A DNA stretch of 64,000 bases from Zoroaster sp. YZ-2022. Taxonomy: Eukaryota > Echinodermata > Asteroidea > Forcipulatida > Zoroasteridae. Every line of letters starts with the position of its first letter. Position 1 is the stretch's first letter. The position numbers were made by a program, and so were the translations under genes. The DNA is taken from assembly GCA_029582265.1 (NCBI GenBank), contig CM055823.1, forward strand, positions 1,984,001 through 2,048,000, written 5' to 3'. The notes under the pieces were generated by a model. It was not told the origin of the DNA, ran no database searches, and saw only the letters and a list, made by a program, of their open reading frames with translations. Below are positions 1 to 12,602 of the stretch, in pieces.

Positions 1-810
1 TTTGGTGGAACACACATCACGTGTCATCCACTAGTTTGGCCATTGTGTCTTCACTCTAAAAGATTGTAAGATAGTACAATGAAGAGTATTTCATATACAA
101 ATCATCCTAATGGAATAGTTCCAGTGTCTTTACTATTATGACGTATAGTCAGGTTCCGATTTGTAATCCTATATAACTGTATTCATATTCATTTAAGTAT
201 AGCCCTAATGCATTTTTCCTGTTCTTTAAAAAGTTAATATCCACGGTCCTGGCAGTTCAGTAATTATTGGTGAAGGAAAAGGCACAACTGTCTGCTGTCA
301 TTCACAAACATCGAAAGGTAATGGCAATTACAATTTGTTCAATAAAGGGAGTTTACACCATTGGTAATAACTCGATTAAAAATCATTACTGAATTAAAAC
401 CAAAATCTTACTTGATGTGACGTTGGCGATGGTACCAAACACCATGAGATATGTTTCCATCTGACGTGCTTTAATGTTTAAAATAATAACTTGAAATATG
501 TTACAAAATTTGAAAGTGATCACGGCTGTGATACTTTTTCCACATTAGAATGAATGCAGAGAAATCCAAATGCATTTGCACTATTTTCTCGTTCATGACT
601 TAATGAAATGTGTTGAAACTATACGATGCATTTACAGTCATTTTACCAATGGTGTACAATCTCTTTATGTGTTCCATTCCATATATGAACCCTGTTCATT
701 TAATTAGTGTAAAATACACCGTTTCCCAAATCTCAATGTAAACTATTTAAAAATCATTGAATACCATTGAGATTTGAGAATGGTATTCTCAATAAGCAAT
801 CAGTTTCCAT
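1..810 (-). repeat. Inverted, diverged copy of the 2.35-kb array unit
   Basis: Bases 1-240 are the reverse complement of 18480-18706 and of the matching parts of the later units. Bases 300-810 match the reverse complement of about 20400-20810. The single 40-bp motif that is expanded at 13331-18410 appears here once, near 310-360. The copy therefore runs opposite to the tandem units at 18401-27125. It lies upstream of the plus-strand NACHT exon, as the minus-strand units would lie upstream of a minus-strand NACHT exon. The left edge is cut by the window. Confidence 0.85.
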
Positions 811-1548
811 TATTTATACTCGATGTAAAAATGACGGTATCAAACATTTCTTGAAATCTTTCTGCCTGAGGTACTTTTGTTTTGAACAGTCAAATTTTAT
901 TCCCAAATTATAAACATCTGAATTTTGTTGACAAATTATTAAAAGAAAATTCGCTGTAAACACAAGTGTAATTTTAATGGACATGTTTTTGCGTTTATTC
1001 TTCAACGGCTAAAACTTGTCGTGGTGTTTACCAAACATGTTTGTGCGTGTATGAATTTAGACACAAAGACACGTTTACAATTTAGACACAAAAACATGTT
1101 TAAAAACATGTATATAGGAGGATAACACTTTTGAACACCACAAAAGGTGTCAACTTTTCTTTTACAGTATTTGTGTTTGCAGATTGTAATTTCTGACTGC
1201 ATTTTCACTGTTTTCTCATTAATAACACACAGCAATGAGCTGAAACTTTCACATGACAATTGTTTTGTATATTATATCTTAATTGATATGGAGTGATACA
1301 TAGCAGAATTAGTCTACTAATGGTATACTTTCCCTTCAATACTTCAAATAATTTAATCATTAAAAATGACAATGCTGTAATAATCCTGAAATGAAAGTGA
1401 TTTCCAATTGTCAGACCTTTTTGGTGGCAAATGTAAAACAAATCATTTACTCAACCGTCACACATAGTGTATATCATTATCAAATGTTGCTATATTGTTT
1501 GCGTTCCTTTTTCTATTTTATTGATGTTCAATTATTTTGTATTTACAG

Positions 1549-2996
1549 AAACAAGGCCCCTCAGATCCTTCACAAGTTGCCGCTTGACAAATGTAATGCA
1601 GCATTGAAAGAACACTACACAACGACAGGTAGCTATGTGAATATAAATCCTTTGTGGATGATGATGAAAGGGAAATCGAAATAATTTATGTAAAATTGCA
1701 GTTGGAAAAAAAGCGGAAGAGGTACAGCGGAAGTTACAAGTCCATATGGAGATAGAACACAAAAAGCCAGAGACATTGAATTCTATTGAATATGAAAGAT
1801 ATTTTCCATTGATGGCGGTCTCATTAAGCGACTTATTTTCTGTGGCAAAGGGGGTGTAGGGAAGTCAACGTTCTTTGTTAAGATTGCCTACGACTGGGCT
1901 GTTGGTTTCAGTGATGTACTCAACAAGTACAAACTTGTATTTGTTTTGAAAATGTGCATTAGACCAAAGCTCAAACCTTATTAAGGCAATCTTTGACCAA
2001 CTGCTCGCCCGAGACGTAGACATTTCAAAAGAAGCTTTGGATTCATTTATCCTCCAAAACCTAATGATGTTTTGATTCTTTTGGATGGTTTTGATGAGTT
2101 GAAAACAACAACTCTCACCGAAAATGAATTTGGGTCAATCCTAACAGCTCTGAATAGACAAATATACCGTGCATGTTGCATAGGTGTAACAACCCGTCCA
2201 TCCCATCTTGAGCGATTAAGGAAAAAATCATTGGTTCAAAATCCTTGCATACACCTAAATGTTCTTGGTTTTACAAAAGATGATGTGGAAGAATACGTCA
2301 GAAAGTTTTTCCCAGAAAACAGTGAGGCACTTATTAAGACAATTCAAAGATCAGATGTTCTTTTCTGACTTGGCAAGGAGTCCAATGTTACTTGTATTAA
2401 TGTGTGCAATTTGGAGAGAAGATGCAGCACTTCCATTAACCATGTCACGCTTTATACAGTGAGGCAGTGGATAAATATATTCAAAAGGAAAGGCCATGAT
2501 TCTGATGAAGAAATATCAGAAGTTTTGATCAAAATTGGAGAAGTAGCGCTGAATGGACTCCTTGACCCAGAACTAAAACTTGCATTTCCAGAGTCTGCAT
2601 TTGAGAACAATACACTTGCCCTTGCATTAAAGGTAGGCATCCTAAACAGTCAGAGGGTTTTCAAGAATCGCAAATCACATAACAGCATACAATTCCTGCA
2701 TAAAACAATGCAGGAATTGTATGCTGCAAAATACTGGCTGACCCTACCTCCAAAACAATTTGCAACAAAACTATTGAAAATTGGAAAATTTCAGAATATT
2801 TTGGATCGCGTATGTGATGGAACACACAACATCAGTGATTTTGAGTATCTCCTTCGCTTTTGTTGTGGTGACAATGAAGTGTGCATGAAAAGAATCTTAA
2901 TTCCACTCCTAAACCGTAAATTAAACAAAATGATTACAGTATCAAACCATAAAACAACCTTGGTTACCATTGGAAACTATAATATGAATATTTGAA
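1549..2996 (+). pseudogene. NACHT-domain NLR-like gene copy, frameshifted
   Basis: This resembles the NACHT exon of an NLR-type innate-immune receptor, a STAND-class NTPase acting as a cytosolic sensor. A tttacag acceptor ends at 1548. Next come a pre-NACHT segment (CNAALKEHYTTTGSYV, near 1590-1640), a Walker A motif GKGGVGKST near 1848 followed by FFVKIAYDWAV, a Walker B motif LILLDGFDEL near 2073-2103, the sensor-like segment GVTTRPSHLERL, and the post-NACHT helical motif FLHKTMQELYAAKYW near 2693. At least five reading-frame changes occur (about 1650, 1740-1815, 1955, 2055, 2365-2455). The last open stretch runs to the stop at 2994-2996. No leucine-rich repeats follow. Each broken piece is otherwise well conserved, so this is either a young pseudogene or an intact gene with assembly indels. 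The N-terminal effector domain is not in this exon. Confidence 0.85.
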
Positions 2997-3010
2997 AACT
3001 ATAATGAGTA

Positions 3011-3016
3011 AATAAA
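3011..3016 (+). promoter_or_regulatory. Candidate polyadenylation signal AATAAA
   Basis: A canonical AATAAA hexamer lies about 15 bases after the last stop of the NACHT gene copy. This fits a transcript that ends without LRR exons. The region is AT-rich, so a chance match is possible. Confidence 0.3.
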
Positions 3017-4090
3017 AGCCAAAGAAGTGTGAATTGTGAGCAATGATGGAACTTAATCAATGATTAAGTTCACAGACACTCGGAAAGCACTGCATGCAGT
3101 GCTATACACACGTCGGTGTAGGGCAAAATTAAATAAATTAATCAATGAATTTATGAAAAATTTGTAGAATCAAAACACATGGTTTTTGGTTGTACTTGTG
3201 CGTTTCATATTTATATATTTTTTATTTTAATATATAATATATTTTGGGAAAGTTGTACATTAATTTATAATACAAAATACTACAGCATAATTATAATCTA
3301 TATTGAAGATCATATCGTTTTTTATATTGAATGTTATTTATCAATTTACAAATGTTAAAGATGGATCACCTCTGTTTTACCGGCAATTTCCAGAAGTTTG
3401 TGTGTGTATTGGAACATTGATAATATGGACACCAGGTTTATGTAGTATTGTTATACAGACGACAATTTATACAAATTATCAGTGGTGTAAATTTGTTAAA
3501 GGTGTGATGGATGATTCAAAATGTCCAATTCCAGTGACCCCCCCCCCTTGAACGTGATCCAGTCCTAAACCCTCCCCAACACCCGAAAATGTTTTATTTA
3601 TTTATTTTTTTGAATTTGATTTTTTTGTTATTTCAAAGGTTGAATAATTTGATAACAATGGAAGTCCTAAATCATGTTCAAATAAGAGAATCCAAATTTT
3701 CCCGAGGAGTTTGTCCAATATTTGTTTTTTACTTGACCCAAAAGGTTAGTGGGGGTGATCCTATGGACCATCCCCAACAAAATATTGTTATACCCCATCC
3801 CCTGGGATTTACACCCATCCAGTTTATACCTTCGAGTTTATATACATAATATATTACACAATAATATGATTATTTCATTATTTTTTAACTGTTCTGAAAT
3901 TGCAGAACCACGATGAACCGTTGATTTATATAATTAATGACGTCATAACCGTACACGTGATCTGACGTCATTATGTTATTGTATTTTTGATATGTGTCAG
4001 ATTGTCAAGCAAACCATTTATATTCACTGATATGCCGGGATTTTAATTTTAATCATTAATATTCATATTGATATAATGTCATTCTCGTAT
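3017..4090. other. AT-rich intergenic DNA with repeat debris
   Basis: No supported gene. At 3535-3820 there is C-rich sequence (a run of C at 3538, then text like 'cccatcccctgggatttacacccatcc') that resembles a stretch at 61690-61790 in the FReD gene's last intron. This suggests fragments of one dispersed element. The rest is AT-rich without recognisable structure. Confidence 0.5.
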
Positions 4091-4187
4091 AGCCTTATAC
4101 TAATTACATGATATAATATCATTATCATATTGTGTAATGTAGCCTTATACTAATTACATGATATAATATCATTATCATATTGTGTTG
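4091..4187. repeat. 50-bp direct repeat, two copies
   Basis: The sequence starting agccttatactaattacatg at 4091 recurs exactly 50 bases later at 4141 and stays nearly identical for about 45 bases. It is a simple tandem duplication. Confidence 0.9.
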
Positions 4188-4624
4188 ATGGAAATTTCAG
4201 AGCTCAAATAATGTCCATTGATTGACATTTTAAACTGTATATCTTGTTAAGTGGTTAAAGATAGAAAGTGAATTTATAAATATGTAATTAAAACCACCTG
4301 ACCTACATCATGCTCATCTATAAATAATGTATGTGTCTAAATGGTCCAATGGCTGTGACCAAACATTGTTCTACAAACTATTTAATTTTCACTTTTAGTA
4401 GTTTGTTTTGCGTCAGCAATGACTGAAACAAATTCTTATTGGCCTTAATCAAATATTGACTTTTACTTGATAACATTTATTGCTTTTCTATGTATGTGTC
4501 GTGTGAAGACTGGAATCATAGTTTTTATAAGTCCTTGTTTGGAGTAAAGAAATAAAAGACTGTACAAAACATTAGTGTGTGTGGCTGTTGTACTTTGTCC
4601 TTTGTGAATATTATATATAGAGAG

Positions 4625-4853
4625 TTTAAAGGGACAATATCGTCACGATTAACAGGGCATGGAATCGGAGTACTAATTTAAGATTAACTTTGTGACTGAA
4701 AAAAATACCCCATATTTATAATAAGGTCATAACCGTTGCTGCTGCATAAATGACCTAGTAATTTTCAGTCACTGTGTTCATCTTAAACTAGGCCACCGAT
4801 TCCATGCCCTGTTGAAAGTCAGATCTGATCTTGACGATGTATGTCCCTTTAAA
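4625..4853. mobile_element. piggyBac-like MITE (TTAA, TIR AGGGACA)
   Basis: A 229-bp element with perfect 12-bp terminal inverted repeats (TTTAAAGGGACA / TGTCCCTTTAAA). Just inside is an 18-bp inverted pair, AACAGGGCATGGAATCGG at the left and its complement at the right. TTAA sits at both outer ends, which matches the piggyBac target site. There is no coding capacity. A second, diverged copy lies at 53821-54038. Confidence 0.8.
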
Positions 4854-7270
4854 GATTGTATCGCCCGTGTTAGTATTTCTCATATGTTACATCAGAGCAT
4901 TAAGGTATTATCCCCTTGTAGAATGAAAAACTAAACATTTAAGAATGACACACATTCTTCAAATCTAAGTTTTACATTTAAGCCTCACTCATTAATTGAG
5001 GCGCTTAATCTCTACTAAATCATGATTTTGTTAAATATTCTGAGAAATATTCATGGGCGATACTTCTTTAGGTCTTACAAGCTAAACTTTTGGGGACCTT
5101 TTCAGATATAAATCTCAAAGCTACATTGTTATTCTAGGCCAAGGTTCATGATCTCCTTAAAGGCTGAGGGTGGTCGTGTGCGAACGCACCAACGGTGCAC
5201 CAGGGGGCTCTGGGGCTTGAGCCCCCAAGAGGGTCCCCGAAAAAGGGACAAAAAGAAGAAGGAAAAAAAGAAGAGAGAGAGGGGGAGGAGAAAAGTTGAA
5301 AATGTTTTTTTTATTTATTTATTTTTATTCCGGCCCGGCGGAGGGTGGATTTCTTTTCATCTTATGCCACTCGCATTTTGTTTTCTTCTTTCTGCCAAAA
5401 TTATTTTATTATGATGTCTCATGAAATCTCACTATAATTGTTTAAATTTGCAACAATAACATAAACATTTGAAACCAACGTGCCAATTTGTCCGGGCTAA
5501 AATATATACGTGGTTCCGGCATTTTTCAAATTTAAGTGTTTTTTAAGGGGAATGCCGGACAAGTAAGGAAAAAGCAATACATTTTTGTTTACTCACAATG
5601 ATTTATTTTTAGATGTTGTATAATGAAATAATATGCATGAACATGTAACTCTGGTGCAACGACCAGATCCAATCTTATTTTATCATGTGTTGCTTCCTTT
5701 TCTCCATTTTTCTTTAACTCGGCTATGTGCAGGGCATTAAAAAGGCCTGCAATCCTACCCTTTCCAAATTACACATCACATACATGCCCAGGTTAGGGTT
5801 TTAATTTAATTTTTTTTAACAGTAATCTGATATAAATAATTATTATGTGACACCGTTTTAGCAACAACAACAAAAGAAAAAGATTACCGGTAGCATCTGG
5901 GTTTGCCGCCCACTTGTTCATGGAATTTGCCGCCCACTGATGGAAAGTAGGTAGTTACTGAATCACTATTTATTGATTGATTTGTGCAGTTCGTAATTAT
6001 AGACGATACACTAATGTTTGTGTGTGAGTGAGATTGGCTCTTGCCAGCTTTGCGTTTATGCCCCTCCATGGGAGGTTACCGAGTTCCTAATGGGAAGATC
6101 CATCCATACATATTATACATACATACAACCCAAAATTACATACATATACGTACATATACATACTAGGCCTAGTTGATTTGTGAGAGTAACATTTTCTTTG
6201 AGCCCCCCGACAAAAATCCTGGGTGCGCCATTGGAACGCACCTCACCCCGCTAGGATCCCCACTATTTCTATTATTACACAATTCTGCCATATTTTCACA
6301 TTTATTCTCTGTACTCTTTGCAAAGATTTCATGTTTGAAATATGCCCCAAATGTGCAGCACTGAGGTGTCTAGAACCCTTAAACTTCCAGGGCCCGTGGG
6401 CCGGCGCAGACCACCCCACGCCGTTTTGAATCTCAGTAGGCCTATAAATATGCCACGATCTGGTCCCGCTTCTAAATGCCATTCTGGTCCAGCATCTGCG
6501 AGCCATGAATTAAAAGTTTTGTCATTTTAGTTTATTCTGTTATTCCCTACATTGTTGAATCAGCAATGGTGAATAACAGCTGATCACAAATCACCTTCTT
6601 TGTATTGAAACTATCTAAAAGTATGCTATATGGCCCAAATTGTGTCCATAAAATTCTTCAACACCAGCATGGATGTTGCATTAACATTGTATGAAAATGA
6701 CATGTGCATCTCCTTTTTAAAACTAACTATCTAACCATTTAAAAAAAAAATTAGTCAAACAATACTGTTAAAGTTCTTTCCAAATGGTATTTTTGATAAG
6801 AAAAATAGACAAATAAAAAACAGTGACGAAGCCGCAGTTCATTAATTTTTTTAAGTTGTTATTTTAGGTTTCTGATGAACAAGTATGTGTGTGTGTTGAC
6901 GATAAGCAATCGGGGCACGTTTTCGCGACCGTAACCAGAAACATGTTTGAGCCTTGGTCATTGGTGAAGAGTTCGGTTGTGCTGCGATGACGTTATTGTT
7001 CTGACCAAATGTGAACCAAAGTTTGTGATGATCGGTTTAGCTTGGCGGATTGTAAAAAGTAACGAAAGTTTTTTAATTACTTGTTAAAACATGATAAAAT
7101 GATTCGTATGCCAGTAGACATATATCTTTCAAGTTTATTCCTCGTTTATTCCTAAATTTATTCAAGTTTATTCGCGTAGCTACGCCGTCTTGTTTCTGGT
7201 CAAGAATCATATCGGAAACAATTTTCTGGATAGGGTTGCGAAAACGCGGCACTTTGCAATTTCCTTCATA
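4854..7270. other. Intergenic DNA with old repeat fragments
   Basis: No supported gene. The stretch at 5150-5330 (GC-rich, 'ggggctctggggcttgagccccc' then an A/G-rich tail) and the one at 6195-6265 ('gagccccccgacaaaaatcctggg') look like fragments of the dispersed family seen at 51147-51401. The small open frames here cross low-complexity sequence and have no recognisable domain. Confidence 0.5.
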
Positions 7271-8956
7271 AGGCAAAAAAAAAGAAAAGATGTTGAGTTG
7301 CCCTTCACCGACCGACCCAAAAGTGCTGAAATCTCGGGTCGGGTTTTTTTTTTCTTCTTTTTTTTCCCGTCATTCATAGGCCTATTTATTAATGAAACTT
7401 ACCAATTTTCTTTGTATAAAACATAATACGTTTGATTTGTGAAATTTTCCACTTTTTTTACCGGTAAATTTACCGGTACCCAAGACTCAATCTACATGTT
7501 TTCAAATCGAATGGCCACTCACATGTTGCATGTTGAGCATTGCACGCAATATGGATGAATTTGCTGTGTCAATCACAGCGAAAAGTACAACAAAAATGCT
7601 TGGGATACTTTTATTCTGAAGCAAAATTCCTTGCTGATAGGTATACACATGTCTTAATATCATATGTCAACCAATGGGATGCATAAAGTTGTTAAGAACA
7701 AAAGTGCTAGAAACAAGTGTATGAAATGTTGAAATAAAGTTGTTGAAAGATTATTTATTATAAAGTTGAATGTGTGATGTCTTTTTATTCTTTAGGTACT
7801 TGTGCATACTGCTAGGTCATTGTCTTTGAAAAACATGGTATGTGGTTTCAGTTCCAATGCATTTCAAGGAGAAAATAAATAAATAAATTAAAAAAATCCC
7901 GACCGACCGACCCCTTCAAATATTTTCACTGGAAGGCAACTCAATTTTTTTTTTTTTTTTTTTGGCCCTGTGCTTCCACTTTTCAAATCTACATTTCCTT
8001 AGATTTACAGAAACATTTCCTTAGATTTCCTTAGATTTTTTTCCCGATGTTCCTTAGTTTTACTTAAATTATCAAAAGTGTATTAGCCCCTGTATGCATA
8101 CACAGTAGGCCATAAGAAGTGCATGCTGTTGAAAAAAAGCGCAAAACCTTTCAAAATGGAAAGTCAATTCATGGGAAAATAAGCATTCTTTTGGCAACTA
8201 AATAAGTGTAACGTTAATTCTTTAAATGCGAGCCCGCGGTGCTTGGTCACTTACCAGACATACATGTTTATGTTTACTTTTCTGCACTTACCTTGTAGGC
8301 TTGTTTGGGTTCTGAACATTTTTTAGCTACGGTGATTTCTAGTGTTTTTCAAATGTTTAGAATTGGAACGTGTTTGCAGAGTGGGAGGAGTCGGTGGACC
8401 ATGTAGGACCGTATGTTTTTCCCTTTCACATAATAATACTATTAATATTATAATATTGTTGGTATATATTGTTTTCAGTAGTTCTTTTGATGTATTTCTG
8501 AACGCACCGCCGGGTAGGCGTGTGCCACTGTTTTAAAAGTGTATGTTCAAATAAATAAATAAATAAACATGTACATGTACATACATGTACTTGTACGTGA
8601 GTAGGCCAGCCTCGGTAGCATGAAAATCTGACGTCATGCTTAGACTAGCCCATGGCTGTGCCTAAGTTCTAACATGCGGCCGGCAACTAGGCTGTTTGTG
8701 CCGTGCCTAGTCAAATCTGCGTCAATGCTATACAGCGCGCAAACTGACCGAGGGTATAATAAGTGTTAATTTTTATGCAACATTATTTCGTAAAAAAATA
8801 TCGAATATTTACGAACATTCCTTAGAATTTACGGCATTTCCTTACATTTCCTTAGATTTCTTTATTTCCTCAGAAATTTCCTTAGAGCGTCAAAACATTT
8901 CAAAATTTCCTTAAAATAAGGAAATTTCCTTGAAAGTGGAAGCACTGGTTTGGCCT
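7271..8956. mobile_element. TA-flanked MITE copy 1, interrupted by a nested element
   Basis: The left end is AGGC plus an A-run followed by GTTGAGTTGCCC (7271-7305). The inner right end GGCAACTCAA plus a T-run is at about 7936-7967. The outermost right end GGCCT is at 8952-8956, beyond the nested element 7968-8947. TA flanks both outer ends (7269-7270 and 8957-8958), as for Tc1/mariner-type insertion. Both inner termini carry GACCGACC motifs. The internal sequence matches copy 2 at 28917-29689. Confidence 0.8.
7968..8947. mobile_element. hAT-like nonautonomous element nested in a MITE
   Basis: A 980-bp element whose termini are CTGTGCTTCCACTTTT and, reversed, CAGTGCTTCCACTTTC. It is flanked by TTTTGGCC (7960-7967) and GTTTGGCC (8948-8955), an 8-bp duplication with one mismatch, which is the length typical of hAT elements. 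The interior is noncoding, with repeated ATTTCCTTAGATTT near both ends that extends the inverted repeats. It sits in the right terminus of the older MITE. Confidence 0.75.
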
Positions 8957-9750
8957 TAGAAGAGCTTGTGGATTGTACCGGTGGGTACGAGGGAAGTAAG
9001 ATTAACTAGGCCTACCCCCTGGGGACGCGGTTGACAAAAAATAGATCATCGTACTTTAGACAGGTTCCAGTTGTCTCTATTGCATGCACTGCATGCACAG
9101 CACGAGTCAGGTCACCCGACTACAACTCCACATTGTTCAAATTAAAGTTGGCGCTCTGATGAAGTGCGGAACAGACACACGAGTGGACGGATTTGTCAAT
9201 ATTATCAATCGACAAACATCGAGCTAATAAGTCTACAAAAACCATCCTCACCTAAAGTATCTATTAGGTAAGTACTCATACTTAATTAGTTTTTAAAATT
9301 GGGGGAAATTATCAATCGAATTTTAAAATGTTGGCCGTTGCACGAATTTGGTTCTCCGACATGCGAGAACCGTTATTCGCCATCTAGTATCGTGGCCATA
9401 TAGTGTATCGCCGTTGGTGTACTGAATTTGAAAGGTTTTACTATCAGTATCACTGTATCAGTATCATACCATTTTCTACAAAAACGTTAACCTTTTAGTA
9501 CAAACGTAACGTATTAATTATTGGAAAGAATGTCAAACCCACCCGCCACATGTGCACAATGTCTAGCATGTGTACAAAACGGCAAACGGCTCACAGGTGT
9601 TTGCAAGTTTGGCGGTTTTAAAATTATCCGTAGAATCAGAGTGTTTTTGCGGGTGTTACGATTAACCGAACTGGACGCTCAAAGAAAAACAAAGAAAAGT
9701 TCGGAAGTTTGTTCATAATCTTATTTGTTACGTGAACAGATATTGTTCAA
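8957..9750. other. Unassigned DNA with a possible 5' exon
   Basis: No gene is certain. CTATTAG followed by gtaagtac near 9262-9275 is a strong donor context. A short open frame at 9521-9718 begins near MSNPPATCAQCLACVQNGK and has a CxxCxxC cluster, then an in-frame CAGgtgttt that could be a donor. It matches no family I recognise, and it runs into the poor-quality sequence to the right. Confidence 0.25.
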
Positions 9751-12602
9751 ACATTGCTAATTTAAAGATCGAATTGCAAACAAAATGATATACATGTATC
9801 AAGAACAGGTGAAGAACTTTCCCCCCCCTATACAACCCCCCACAAACGATGCCAAAAATTCCCCTTTTGAAGACTGGCAGGGCACGCAGTAAAGAGGGGC
9901 CCATGGGAAGTATTGTACGGAGATTCCCAGCCCCTGCCCCATTGGCTCTCACCAACATCGTGACAGCCCGCACCCAAAAAGAACCAATTCGCAGGGGGGG
10001 TTGGGTAAAAGAATCCATTGTTTATCCGTCCCCCAAAGCCGTTTGGGGCGAAGTGGTTTTTTTCATTAAACCCGGGTAGACCCCCACCAAACGCCAGCTC
10101 GATGCTACAAAAACCCTTTTTTTGTTATTATCTTGTAAAAATGACCAGATTTTGATTTCCCCCGGGCTGCATTTTTCCCAAATGTCACTATAAATTTTCT
10201 TTTGACACGGAACTCCCCGGAAGATCGAATGAATTAAAATTAGGGAAATTTGGGAAAAAGCAGGAATGAAAATTTCACAAAATTAACCCCCATTTAATGG
10301 GTGGGTCTAGTAGTAGTACTGTCTAGTACCTGTTATAAAATGCAAATGTCCAGCGCTAACAGTTTTTTGGCACACCGGGACGTTTATATCTACTGTAGGT
10401 CAGCGGTATTAAAGGGGTTCCGCCAACACCCTTTGATGATTGAAGACAAATTAAGCGAAAAAAATGCCACTGCTCTTTTCCCTTCAAAAAATGCAACTAC
10501 AAAGACGCCATTCAAGGAGAAAGGGCCCCACAAACACGCGATTCTAGACAAAGCAAGCGCCTGGTACTTTGTCACCCGATTCTCCCCCCAATTTCAAAAG
10601 ATGGGGATTTGTTTTTGCCGGGGGGCCAACTTGATTGATGTCTTCCCTTAAACCCCTTCCAAAAGGGAAAGGGGTGATTTTAGATTAAGGTTAACCAACC
10701 CGGGAAAACAACCCGGAACGGTGGGAACCGTGGAAACCCGGGGATTTACCACAGGAGGGCATACATTTTTCTCTTAAGCCCCCTTTTTTTGGGCCTTTTT
10801 TTAAAGGACAGTCTGATATTTCGTTATTTGTCATATTCTGATAGAAAAGTAAAAAATATTCATTTTTTACAAAGTATTTTTTAACTTCTTTGGCCCTTTG
10901 TTATTAGAAAGGGTGGGATTTTTTGGGAGCTAAACAGTACTGCATTATAGGGCACCCATTTTATTGTCTGTCTCGGATCAGCTTTTGTTGGTACTGACCC
11001 CCGGGACCACGATGAGAAAGAATGTCGACCCAACCATAAACTATTTTTTAAAAAATTTTTATGAGTTAGACAAATAATCCTTTTTAAAAACCCCTTCAAA
11101 ACCAAAATTGCCTGGGTTTTTTATGAAAACACATCCCGGAATAATTTTATTCCATCACCAAATGTTCTCACCTTTGGGGAAAATTACAAAAGGTTTTTAA
11201 TGAGAAAAAATTGTTGGGAAAACATTCTACCCTTTGTAATTCAAGCAGACATTTTGACATCCTTAAACCAGTGTTGTAATTTTAAAATGGTCTCAGACCA
11301 CTCGGGGTTTTTTTGGGATATTTAGTACCGAAAATAACCAAAAAAACAAAATATGGCAATTTGGATTTAGAGAAAAACATTTAAAAAAAAAATGCCTGTC
11401 ACAAAACATCCTCCAAAAAATTTTAAGTTTTTGTATCGTTTATTTTTTTTTTTCCGAGAATCCCGGGTATTGTAAGTTGGCCCACTGAATGCACTCCCCT
11501 AAAAAAGACCGCCAAATATTGTGGAAAAAAGGTCCAATTTTAAAGTTTTGTAATTTTTAAAAAAAGTTTAGGAACTTTTTTTTTCGTGGGACATTTGTAA
11601 ACATCGGATTTTTTTCTTGAAGGAATCTAAAAAGATGTAGTTAAATTTATTTTGGGAATTTTAACAGATTAGTCTGGTTTGGGGTTTTGAAAAAAGATAG
11701 TTTTAAGGTGTAGCATGCTTTGGGGGTGTATCCACTTTAGGGGTTTCGGGAAAATTTGTGGTAAGTTTGAGAATATTATCGTTAAAGGGAAGGTACAAAA
11801 TTGGTAATGCACATCCATTCCAATCCCCAGTTTTCAAGAAATATCATAAATCATAAACCAACCTGAGAAAGTTTCATCACAATAGGGTTTCCCGTTTAGA
11901 AAAGAACAAAACTGTTATATATCTTTTGGTTTTTACCCCTTGTTTTTTGAAATTTTCCCTTCACATCAAGTTGGGAGATAAGGGGTTAGATCAAAATGCA
12001 CCTTCCCCTTTTAAAAGTAAGTCAGCATTTTTGATGTTTTTTTTTGCCGCCCATGAAATAAATTTTGATAATTTGTCAACAAAAAAGGAGGGGAAACAAA
12101 ATCTCCCCAAAAAATAATTTAAACCCCCCACAGGACTACACCTTTTTTTTAATAAGGGTCCTCTATCATCTTTTAAAGGAAAATCTGTGGGGTAGAATGT
12201 CGATTCGGGCCGCCCCCTTTTTCCCCATTAAAATAACCAATAATGTAATTTACCCCACCTAAAAGGTGGAGAACAAAGGATGATGGGCATGTATTTAAAT
12301 TATTCCAGGATATTTATTTAATGAAAAAACGGGGATTTTTAAATGATGACTTCCTCAGTCATGTCACCTTTATATTGGGCAACTCCCCCCTTAGTGACCC
12401 AACAAGTCATTGTATAAGAAAAAAGAAAATATAATAGGATCCTTCTATTTTTTGAAGGGGACATCAAGTCCCAAACATCATAAAAATGGGTTTTAAAAAC
12501 CCTTTTTTGCCCCCCAAAAAACGATGGAATAATTTTTTAAATGGCTTTGTGGTTGCAAAAAAAAAAAATTAAAAAAACCCCCTTTAAAAAAAATATTTTT
12601 CT
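9750..12602. other. Probable low-quality (unpolished) sequence next to a gap
   Basis: Homopolymers of C, G, A and T of 4-9 bases occur far more densely than elsewhere, for example around 9820-9850, 10740-10800, 11340-11460 and 12480-12600. Open frames are short and no family is recognisable. The stretch ends directly at the N run. This is best read as uncorrected long-read fill-in, so no gene is called here. Confidence 0.65.

Noticed and set aside
10301..10651. 116-codon frame in the homopolymer-rich stretch
   Set aside because: Unrecognisable protein in a region of doubtful base quality.
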